DNA from: Mollicutes bacterium
Lineage (GTDB): Bacteria > Bacillota_I > Bacilli_A > Izemoplasmatales > Izemoplasmataceae
Direction: 5' to 3'
Length of the DNA: 5,072 bases
NCBI GenBank assembly: GCA_003555335.1
Contig: PWHD01000058.1
Coordinates: forward strand, 1 to 5,072
Made by a program: the position numbers and the translations under genes. Shown here in pieces: positions 1 to 5,072 of this stretch. The notes below the pieces were generated by a model, which did not search any database, was not told the origin of the DNA, and worked only from the letters and a program-made list of their open reading frames with translations. Each line of letters starts with the position of its first letter. Within the stretch, counting starts at the first letter, position 1.

Positions 1-901
1 CGTCGAGTTCAAGCAGGAAGGCTATCTCATCGTCGGCACCAATGCGGAAGAAGACGCTCAGTTCAAGAAAAACGTCGCGCTTCAAAACTCGCTCGACATT
101 CCTGCAAGGATGCTTTCGCCGCAAGAAGCCAAGGAAATTGTGCCGCATCTGAATCTTGAGGGTGTGACCAGCGCGACATTCTGTCCCACGGACGGACATT
201 TGAATCCTTTCACAACCACGGATGCCTTTTACAAGGCAGCCAAGCGTGAAGGCGTCGATTTCTATACCTATACCACAGTCAAAGACATCATCACTGAAGA
301 CGGTGCGATCAAAGCCGTCGTCACCGATAAGGGAACCGTCGAAACGAATGTCGTGATCAATGCGGCGGGCGGTTTCGCCAAGCAAATCGGTGAAATGGCC
401 GGTGTCGATATCCCGGTCCATTCACAGAACCGGGAGATTCTAGTGACCGAACCCATAGAAAAAATACAAGGTCCTATGGTCATAAGCTTCTCACGCAATA
501 TCTACTGCCAACAGACGCCACATGGCGCGTTCATCATGGGACGTGGCGACAAGCGCGCTCCCGGCTACTCGATGGAATCGACCCATACGTTCTTAGACGA
601 AATGGCCAAGACCGTGACCAAACTGCTTCCACCGATCGGTGAACTGAGAGTCATCCGGCAGTGGGGCGGACTGTATAATTTTTCACCTGACTCCCAACCC
701 ATTATTTCCGATGCGAAAGACGTCAAAGGGTTCTACATGGCTTGCGGCTTTTCCGGCCACGGCTTCATGCTGGCTCCGATGACTGGTCTTTTGCTCAGCG
801 AGATGATTTTGGGAGAGGAACCTTCCCTTCCGGTAGAGAATCTGTTACTCTCCCGTTTCGAGGGTAAGGATATAAAAGATGTTGAGACATCTGTAGTTTG
901 A
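1..901 (+). CDS. FAD-dependent oxidoreductase, DAO family (sarcosine oxidase/proline dehydrogenase beta-like), 5'-truncated
   Basis: The reading frame is open from base 2, so the gene begins before the window; 299 residues and a TGA stop are visible. Family members are usually about 380-390 residues, so the N-terminal FAD-binding Rossmann segment with its GxGxxG motif is missing. Visible DAO-fold features are EGYLIV near the left edge, the NAAGGFA motif from base 359 (the usual 'NAAG' strand near FAD), [16 protein letters not shown] from base 656, and the C-terminal [11 protein letters not shown] motif at 746-778, which contacts the flavin in sarcosine oxidase and PDH-beta-like enzymes. These enzymes oxidise a secondary or primary amine carbon and pass electrons from FAD to an acceptor in the cytoplasm or at the membrane. 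The next gene, 19 bases downstream, is a P5C dehydrogenase, so I infer that proline or a related imino acid is the substrate. Sarcosine or another N-methyl amine remains possible. The family call is firm; the substrate is not. Confidence 0.88.
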   Translation, partial: VEFKQEGYLIVGTNAEEDAQFKKNVALQNSLDIPARMLSPQEAKEIVPHLNLEGVTSATFCPTDGHLNPFTTTDAFYKAAKREGVDFYTYTTVKDIITEDGAIKAVVTDKGTVETNVVINAAGGFAKQIGEMAGVDIPVHSQNREILVTEPIEKIQGPMVISFSRNIYCQQTPHGAFIMGRGDKRAPGYSMESTHTFLDEMAKTVTKLLPPIGELRVIRQWGGLYNFSPDSQPIISDAKDVKGFYMACGFSGHGFMLAPMTGLLLSEMILGEEPSLPVENLLLSRFEGKDIKDVETSVV

Positions 902-904
902 CAT

Positions 905-913
905 AAAGGAGAG
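905..913 (+). promoter_or_regulatory. Ribosome binding site of the P5C dehydrogenase gene
   Basis: AAAGGAGAG lies 7 bases before the ATG at 921, which fixes that start. The 19-base gap after the upstream stop has no room for a promoter, which supports co-transcription of the two genes. Confidence 0.8.
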
Positions 914-920
914 ATGCACT

Positions 921-2480
921 ATGGCAATTTATGACTTCAAGATGGAACCATTCACGGATTTCACGGACAAGGAGAACGTCAAAAAGCACCAGGACGGTCT
1001 TAAAACCGTGGAATCGTACCTCGGCAAGACGTATCCGCTGATCATCAACGGAGAACGTGTCGAGACAGGAAACCTCTATGAATCGAAAAATCCGGCCGAT
1101 CATGGTGAAACCATCGGCCACATTCATCAGGCTTCTGAAAAAGAGGCGGAAAAAGCGATGGCGAGTGCGCTTGACGCGTTCAAAACATGGTCCAGGACTC
1201 CGGCAAAGGTTCGTGCCGATGTCTTGTTCAAAACCGCTGCGATTGTACGTAAGCGCAAATTCGAGTTCTCGGCCCTGATGACCAAAGAAGCCGGGAAACC
1301 ATGGAACGAAGCGGACGCCGATACGGCGGAAGCAATCGATTTCTTGGAATACTACGCTCGTCAGATGCTTGAGATTGACGGAGAGACGGACAAGAAAGTC
1401 CTCTCAAGAAAAAATATTGAACGCAATGAGTTCAAATACATTCCCATGGGTGTTGGTGCCGTCATCACACCATGGAACTTCCCGCTCGCAATCTTTACCG
1501 GAATGACCGCATCCGCTGTCGTTACGGGGAACACCATCCTCGTCAAACCGGCGATTACGACACAAGTCATCGCATACAAGCTGATTGAAGCCTTGGAGGA
1601 AGCCGGCCTTCCCGCGGGTGTGGTCAACTTCATTCCCGGTGACGGTCCTGAGATTGGTGAGTTTATGGTCAAGCACCCCAAGACGGCCTTTGTCTCGTTC
1701 ACCGGATCCAAAGCGGTCGGTCAGACCATTTATGAAGAAGCCGCCAAAGTCAGAGAAGGCCAGACACACCTCAAACGGGTCATCGCGGAGATGGGCGGAA
1801 AAGACGCCGTAATCGTCGATGAAGGCTATGATGTGGATGAAGCGGCGGAAATACTGAGAGCATCGGCATTCGGATTCGCCGGCCAGAAGTGTTCTGCGGC
1901 ATCCCGTGCGATCATCCATGAAAGCATCTATGACGATGTGCTCGAAGCATTGAAACTAAAAGTCCAGGACACCACGGTAGGCAACCCCGAAAATTCCGCG
2001 ACATTCATGGGGCCTGTCACAGACGAGAAGGCCTTTAAGAAAATATCGGAATACATCGCCATCGGAAAACAGGAAGGCAAGTTGCTTGTCGGTGGTGAGG
2101 CGGATGAATCCAAAGGTTGGTTCATTCAGCCGACGGTATTTTATGATCTCGATCCTTACGCACGCATCATGCAAGAGGAAATATTCGGCCCCGTACTCGG
2201 TGTGACCAAGTTCTCCACGTTTGATGAGGCGCTTGATATCGCCAACAATACCGAATACGGACTGACCGGTGCGGTTCTGTCCAAAAATCGTGAAAACCTC
2301 GAAAGAGCACGCGAGGAATTCCAGGTCGGAAACCTTTATTTCAACCGGAAATGCACTGGCGCCATTGTCGGATACCAACCGTTCGGCGGTTTTAAGTTAA
2401 GCGGTACCGACTCCAAAGCCGGAGGTCCGGATTACCTCAAGCTGTTCATGCTTGGAAAAACAGTAACTGAAGCATTATAA
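921..2480 (+). CDS. rocA: L-glutamate gamma-semialdehyde dehydrogenase (1-pyrroline-5-carboxylate dehydrogenase), RocA/PruA type
   Basis: This cytoplasmic NAD(P)+-dependent aldehyde dehydrogenase of 519 residues oxidises glutamate semialdehyde, the open form of 1-pyrroline-5-carboxylate, to glutamate. It is the last step of proline and arginine/ornithine breakdown. The length matches stand-alone RocA enzymes of about 515 residues, so it is not the bifunctional PutA. All aldehyde dehydrogenase hallmarks are intact: PWNFP with Asn186 (oxyanion), SFTGS at 259-263 (NAD binding), EMGGK with general base Glu290, GQKCSA with nucleophile Cys324, and EEIFGP with Glu420. The 34-residue spacing from Glu290 to Cys324 is the family standard. 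The C-terminal stretch [20 protein letters not shown] is characteristic of P5C dehydrogenases and separates it from general aldehyde dehydrogenases. The ATG start has a good ribosome site. It sits in an operon behind the FAD oxidoreductase, which would supply P5C, and is followed directly by a terminator. RocA is the usual Bacillota name; PruA is equivalent. Confidence 0.95.
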   Translation: MAIYDFKMEPFTDFTDKENVKKHQDGLKTVESYLGKTYPLIINGERVETGNLYESKNPADHGETIGHIHQASEKEAEKAMASALDAFKTWSRTPAKVRADVLFKTAAIVRKRKFEFSALMTKEAGKPWNEADADTAEAIDFLEYYARQMLEIDGETDKKVLSRKNIERNEFKYIPMGVGAVITPWNFPLAIFTGMTASAVVTGNTILVKPAITTQVIAYKLIEALEEAGLPAGVVNFIPGDGPEIGEFMVKHPKTAFVSFTGSKAVGQTIYEEAAKVREGQTHLKRVIAEMGGKDAVIVDEGYDVDEAAEILRASAFGFAGQKCSAASRAIIHESIYDDVLEALKLKVQDTTVGNPENSATFMGPVTDEKAFKKISEYIAIGKQEGKLLVGGEADESKGWFIQPTVFYDLDPYARIMQEEIFGPVLGVTKFSTFDEALDIANNTEYGLTGAVLSKNRENLERAREEFQVGNLYFNRKCTGAIVGYQPFGGFKLSGTDSKAGGPDYLKLFMLGKTVTEAL

Positions 2481-2494
2481 TGACTGTATGAAAC

Positions 2495-2531
2495 ACCCCT
2501 TTGAACTAGGAAACATGTTCAAAGGGGTTTT
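2495..2531 (+). terminator. Rho-independent terminator after the P5C dehydrogenase gene
   Basis: A perfect 12-bp stem pairs 2495-2506 (ACCCCTTTGAAC) with 2517-2528, closes over a 10-base loop, and runs into TTTT (2528-2531), then CCTTT. It starts 15 bases after the stop codon and should end the catabolic operon. Confidence 0.88.
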
Positions 2532-2534
2532 CCT

Positions 2535-2562
2535 TTGGATAAAATTTTCACAGGATTATAAT
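2535..2562 (+). promoter_or_regulatory. Candidate sigma-A promoter for the DUF1538-PII operon (distal)
   Basis: A perfect -10 TATAAT at 2557-2562 follows a weak -35 TTGGAT at 2535-2540 with a 16-base spacer. It lies directly behind the preceding terminator. Use of this site would give a leader of about 130 bases before the DUF1538 gene. The -35 matches the consensus at only about half its positions. Confidence 0.4.
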
Positions 2563-2577
2563 CGGCTAAGCCAAATG

Positions 2578-2586
2578 TGATAAAAT
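2578..2586 (+). promoter_or_regulatory. Candidate extended -10 promoter for the DUF1538-PII operon (proximal)
   Basis: TGATAAAAT fits the extended -10 form TGn followed by a hexamer with one mismatch to TATAAT. I see no -35 at a suitable distance, so it is an alternative to the site about 24 bases upstream rather than an independent certainty. The rest of the gap up to 2685 is A/T-rich and holds no gene or clear hairpin that I can see. Confidence 0.3.
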
Positions 2587-2685
2587 GAAGATGAGATACA
2601 AACGGTAACTCAAAGGTTTTTCATCAGCGAACGTTATAAGAGATAATATGATTTGAAACGGTTAATAAAGTGATTTACGTTCCGG

Positions 2686-2692
2686 AAGGAGG
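2686..2692 (+). promoter_or_regulatory. Strong Shine-Dalgarno that decides the DUF1538 start
   Basis: AAGGAGG, within a longer purine run to 2695, is a full match to the 16S 3' end. It lies 8 bases from an in-frame ATT at 2701 but 29 bases from the first in-frame TTG at 2722. There is no in-frame ATG or GTG between the upstream in-frame stop (TGA at 2671) and 2722. The site therefore argues for initiation at or near 2701. Confidence 0.75.
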
Positions 2693-2700
2693 GGGTACCG

Positions 2701-4179
2701 ATTGAACTGCTTGCTGAAAAATTGAAAGAAGTCGTTTTATCGGTGGTACCGGTAACGTTCATAGTGATCATGCTCCATTTGAGTGTTGTTCCGCTGGAAA
2801 CGGCCATGTTCGTACGCTTTTTATTTGGAGCGGCTTTTGTGGTCGTTGGCCTCACACTTTTTCTTGTAGGCGTGGATAAAGCGATTACTCCGCTTGGAAA
2901 CAACATCGGTGAAGTCATCACCAAATCGAACAACCTGACCATCGTGCTGGTCACGGGCTTGATTCTCGGTCTTTTCATTACATTGGCCGAGCCGGGCCTT
3001 ATTGTTTTTGCAAATCAGGTTGAGATGGTATCATCGGGCAACGTCATGGCTTGGACTTTACTGATTGTCGTATCGCTCGGTTTGGCGGTTTTGCTGGCGT
3101 TTGGATTTTATCGTATTGTTTATCATATCGATTTGCATATCGTGCTGACCATTCTTTATATCATCGTTTTTTTCCTTGCCCTCAGAGTGCAACCGGAAAT
3201 GTTGGTCATCGCTTTTGATGCCTCGGGCTCTACAACCGGGGTGCTTGCGGTTCCTTTCATTCTGGCGCTCGCTTATGGGATTTCACATTTGAAAAGAGAC
3301 GTAAAGGAAGGGGAAGATGACAGTTTTGGAATCATTGCGATCGTTTCAGTAGGTGCGATCATTTCTGTGCTCATGTTCGGCGCTTTTGGTCCGCCCATCG
3401 ATTTCACAAGTGATTTTGAGAGGATTGTTCCAGAAACCACCGGTATTTTTTCTGTCTATATGGAACGATCCCCCAGGATATTTATGGAAACCTTTCTCTC
3501 CTTGCTACCGATTCTGGCCACAATGGTGTTTTTCCAGTTGGTTATCTTCAGGTTTCCGCTTAAACTCTTATCCCGTTTCGTTAGAGGCTTCATCTATGCA
3601 ATGCTTGGTCTTTTCATTTTCTTGCTTGGCGTGAATGGCGGGTTCATGGATGTCGGTGCTGAAGTCGGACGGGTATTGACTGAGAGTGACAAAATACATT
3701 ATATTATAATCATTGCGTTTTTCCTGGGCATTACAACCATTCTTGCGGAGCCGGCCGTCCATGTTCTTACACAACAGATCGAGCAAGTGACGACCGGATA
3801 TATCTCGGGGTTGATTGTGTTGATTGTCCTTGCTTTGGGTGTCGGGCTTGCCGTCGCTCTGGCGACGCTCCGCATATTCGTCGAGCCACTGCAAGTTTGG
3901 CATTACTTGTTGCCGGGATACATTATCGCCATCGGTTTAACGTATTTGATACCCAGGTTGTTCACCGGGATCGCTTTTGACGCAGGAGGCGTTGCGACGG
4001 GCCCGATGACGGCGACATTCATCCTGGCCTTCGTTCAAGGGGCTTCGCACGCACAAGAAGGTGCCGATGTGATTCTTGATGGGTTCGGGATGATTGCGAT
4101 GGTAGCGCTCATTCCTATACTGACACTGGAAATCCTTGGTTTGGTCTACAAGTACAAGTCAAGAAAAACGGGGGTGTAA
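2701..4179 (+). CDS. DUF1538 family polytopic membrane protein, two tandem repeats (putative transporter)
   Basis: This is an integral membrane protein of about 492 residues if started at ATT 2701, or 485 from TTG 2722. I prefer 2701 because of the Shine-Dalgarno spacing and because the added ELLAEKLKE gives a charged amphipathic N-terminus before the first membrane helix. It consists of two homologous halves offset by about 253 residues. Counting from TTG 2722, LAEPGLIVFANQV (88-100) recurs as LAEPAVHVLTQQI (341-353), and FDASGSTTGVLAVPFILA (165-182) as FDAGGVATGPMTATFILA (419-436). By eye each half has about seven hydrophobic segments, 14 in all. Intramembrane Glu90/Glu343 and Asp166/Asp420 are candidate ion or substrate ligands. 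I recognise the repeat as DUF1538, a family without an established function that I know of. The downstream PII-like gene suggests a regulated transporter; the substrate is unknown. It probably forms an operon with that gene, since only 20 bases or fewer separate them. Confidence 0.85.
   Translation: MELLAEKLKEVVLSVVPVTFIVIMLHLSVVPLETAMFVRFLFGAAFVVVGLTLFLVGVDKAITPLGNNIGEVITKSNNLTIVLVTGLILGLFITLAEPGLIVFANQVEMVSSGNVMAWTLLIVVSLGLAVLLAFGFYRIVYHIDLHIVLTILYIIVFFLALRVQPEMLVIAFDASGSTTGVLAVPFILALAYGISHLKRDVKEGEDDSFGIIAIVSVGAIISVLMFGAFGPPIDFTSDFERIVPETTGIFSVYMERSPRIFMETFLSLLPILATMVFFQLVIFRFPLKLLSRFVRGFIYAMLGLFIFLLGVNGGFMDVGAEVGRVLTESDKIHYIIIIAFFLGITTILAEPAVHVLTQQIEQVTTGYISGLIVLIVLALGVGLAVALATLRIFVEPLQVWHYLLPGYIIAIGLTYLIPRLFTGIAFDAGGVATGPMTATFILAFVQGASHAQEGADVILDGFGMIAMVALIPILTLEILGLVYKYKSRKTGV
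4170..4176 (+). promoter_or_regulatory. G-rich Shine-Dalgarno for the PII-like gene, inside the end of the DUF1538 gene
   Basis: GGGGGTG resembles GGAGGTG with one G:U pair and covers the last codons of the DUF1538 gene. It is 25 bases from the TTG at 4200 but close to in-frame ATT 4179 (overlapping the stop as TAATT) and 7 bases from ATC 4182 when measured from the GGGGG. It suggests translational coupling and a start upstream of the TTG. Confidence 0.4.
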
Positions 4180-4199
4180 TTATCACACAGAATGCGAAT

Positions 4200-4874
4200 T
4201 TGGATGCTTATGAACTGTTGATTGTCATTGGTTCACATGGCATTGGCAAGAAGATTATCAAACATGGCAAACAACTTGGTGTCAAAGGATGCACGGTATT
4301 CATGGGGAAAGGCATCACCAGACAAAGAAGCCTCATGAAATACCTGGATCTCAATGAGTTCAAACGTGAAATCGCCCTGCTTGTGATGAGTGAAGCGGAT
4401 GAAGACACAATCATGGTTGAACTCAACAAAAAGGTATCGTTTGAAAAAAGAGGACGGATTGCCATTACCATACCGCTCAGGCAAGTAATGGGCTCAAAGC
4501 TTCATCACAGTGAGGTCAGCGATAAAGGAGTGAAAAACCCTATGTACAACGCCATATTCACCATTGTGGACAAAGGACAAGGCGAAGCCGTGATTGAAGC
4601 GGCACGCAAAGCCGGTTCCCAGGGTGCGACTGTCATTAATGCGAGAGGTTCTGGAATCCATGAAACCAATAAACTTTTCAACATGGATATTTCACCTGAA
4701 AAAGAAGTGGTTCTGGTCATTGAGGAATACTCGAAAGTGGACGATATTACTAAAAGCATTCGTGAGGACTTGGATATCGACGAACCGGGTAAAGGCATCA
4801 TCTTCATCCTCGATATCAAGAAATCGTTCGGATTGTTCAGAGATATTGAATACAAGGCGGAACAGGACAAGTAA
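4200..4874 (+). CDS. Tandem PII-like (GlnB-fold) signalling protein linked to DUF1538
   Basis: This soluble protein has 224 residues from TTG 4200. Two PII-like units lie in a row, about residues 4-95 and 115-212, joined by a polar linker at 101-114. Unit 2 is clearer: YNAIFTIVDKGQGEAVIEAA, then GATVINARGSGIHE with a short T-loop, PEKEVVLVIEE, and a B-loop-like DEPGKGIIFILD (194-205). Unit 1 has matching GIGKKIIKHGKQLGVKG (14-30), MGKGIT and KREIALLVM but a poorer loop region. Classical PII proteins are single units of about 112 residues with a uridylylated T-loop tyrosine; no tyrosine is seen between 142 and 170. By family knowledge such folds bind ATP/ADP or other small molecules and often control a neighbouring transporter. 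Here the neighbour is the DUF1538 membrane protein, so I infer that it gates that protein. The TTG has no ribosome site at proper distance, so the true start may be ATT 4179 or ATC 4182, adding 6-7 residues. A terminator follows the stop. Confidence 0.82.
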   Translation: MDAYELLIVIGSHGIGKKIIKHGKQLGVKGCTVFMGKGITRQRSLMKYLDLNEFKREIALLVMSEADEDTIMVELNKKVSFEKRGRIAITIPLRQVMGSKLHHSEVSDKGVKNPMYNAIFTIVDKGQGEAVIEAARKAGSQGATVINARGSGIHETNKLFNMDISPEKEVVLVIEEYSKVDDITKSIREDLDIDEPGKGIIFILDIKKSFGLFRDIEYKAEQDK

Positions 4875-4907
4875 TGGAAGTAACTTTGCAAGGATGAAGA
4901 CAATCAC

Positions 4908-4954
4908 AAAAGGGCTTGACCGACAATTTTTGTTGTGCAAACAAGCCCTTTTTT
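4908..4954 (+). terminator. Rho-independent terminator after the PII-like gene
   Basis: An 11-bp stem pairs AAAAGGGCTTG (4908-4918) with CAAGCCCTTTT (4942-4952) across a 23-base loop. The 3' arm runs into a six-T tract (4949-4954). It closes the DUF1538-PII operon 33 bases after the stop codon. The loop is long but the G/C core GGGCTTG/CAAGCCC is perfect. Confidence 0.8.
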
Positions 4955-4962
4955 GTTATGAT
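4933..4962 (+). promoter_or_regulatory. Candidate sigma-A promoter for the ChrA-family gene (extended -10)
   Basis: TGTTATGAT at 4954-4962 is an extended -10 whose hexamer TATGAT differs from consensus by one base. A weak -35 TTGTGC lies at 4933-4938 with an 18-base spacer. The promoter overlaps the loop and 3' arm of the preceding terminator. Transcription would start near 4969, giving a leader of only about 16 bases. Confidence 0.5.
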
Positions 4963-4972
4963 AGTTGTGACT

Positions 4973-4976
4973 GGAG
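4973..4976 (+). promoter_or_regulatory. Ribosome binding site that decides the ChrA-family start
   Basis: GGAG lies 8 bases before GTG 4985, favouring this codon over the in-frame TTG at 5000 and ATG at 5003. Confidence 0.6.
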
Positions 4977-4984
4977 TTGATAGT

Positions 4985-5072
4985 GTGGAAAAGCCGACTT
5001 TGATGCGCTTGTTCCTGACCTTCATGAAAATAGGCGCCTTTACGTTCGGTGGCGGCTATGCCATGATTCCCA
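4985..5072 (+). CDS. Chromate transporter (CHR/ChrA family) N-terminus, 3'-truncated by the window
   Basis: Twenty-nine residues are visible from GTG 4985. They begin with a short charged leader, MEKPTL, then enter the first hydrophobic segment, which carries KIGAFTFGGGYAMIP (about residues 15-29). The FTFGGGYAMIP block is the signature of the CHR family of membrane transporters, for which proton-linked chromate export is the known activity of some members. In Bacillota these are often short single-domain proteins of about 180-200 residues encoded as adjacent pairs, so a second copy may follow beyond the window. The GTG start is chosen over ATG 5003 because of the GGAG site and because the KPTL leader suits short CHR proteins. 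It has its own putative promoter and is separated from the PII-like gene by a terminator, so it is probably a separate transcription unit. The family is clear from this motif; chromate as the physiological substrate is only family-level inference. Confidence 0.85.
   Translation, partial: MEKPTLMRLFLTFMKIGAFTFGGGYAMIP

Noticed and set aside
899..901. TGA read as tryptophan (Mollicutes-type code) extending the FAD oxidoreductase
   Set aside because: Read-through would add only about ten residues and cross the next gene's ribosome site; the family C-terminus is already complete and tryptophan elsewhere is TGG.
1404..1919. Minus-strand open frame of 171 codons inside the P5C dehydrogenase gene
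   Set aside because: It is antisense to a fully conserved catalytic region, has no ribosome site or recognisable domain, and reflects codon bias of the real gene.
2576..2600. Possible GlnR/TnrA nitrogen-control box (TGTGA then ATACA) ahead of the DUF1538-PII operon
   Set aside because: The TGTGA half-site has no TNACA partner after the required seven bases; the nearby ATACA is at the wrong spacing and lacks the leading T.
3568..3903. Minus-strand open frame opposite the second DUF1538 repeat
   Set aside because: It overlaps conserved transmembrane coding sequence and its translation has no recognisable features.
4873..4896. Small frame starting at the TAATG after the PII-like gene
   Set aside because: It is only seven codons before TGA and sits just ahead of the terminator; the junction is most likely chance.
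5003..5005. ATG as the start of the ChrA-family gene
   Set aside because: GTG 4985 has a GGAG site at 8 bases and gives the usual short KPTL leader; no ribosome site lies at proper distance from the ATG.

Overview
The window looks like chromosomal DNA of a Bacillota-type (low-to-mid GC Gram-positive) bacterium. The evidence is strong AAGGAGG-like Shine-Dalgarno sites, compact same-strand gene packing, classic hairpin-plus-T-tract terminators, TTG/GTG or rarer start codons, and RocA-like and short ChrA-like proteins. The genetic code appears standard: the first gene ends at TGA and tryptophan is TGG. I cannot name the genus. All genes lie on the + strand, and I saw no tRNA, rRNA, insertion sequence or CRISPR array.

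Region 1 (1-2531) is the end of a catabolic operon. A 5'-truncated FAD-dependent amine/amino-acid oxidoreductase (DAO family) is followed 19 bases later by an L-glutamate gamma-semialdehyde (1-pyrroline-5-carboxylate) dehydrogenase, and then by a strong intrinsic terminator. Together they probably oxidise proline, or a related cyclic amino acid, to glutamate. The oxidising enzyme is a DAO-type flavoprotein rather than the classical barrel-fold PRODH.

Region 2 (about 2532-4954) is the most interesting part. It is a self-contained two-gene unit with its own putative promoters and terminator. It encodes a polytopic membrane protein made of two DUF1538-type repeats, and immediately downstream a protein made of two tandem PII-like (GlnB-fold) domains. 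By analogy with GlnK-AmtB, this is a candidate transporter with a dedicated nucleotide-sensing regulator; the substrate is unknown. Neither gene has an ATG or GTG start, and in both cases the Shine-Dalgarno site points to an ATT or ATC codon upstream of the first TTG.

Region 3 (about 4954-5072) is the start of a chromate-transporter-family (ChrA) gene. It has its own extended -10 promoter tucked against the preceding terminator, and it runs off the window.
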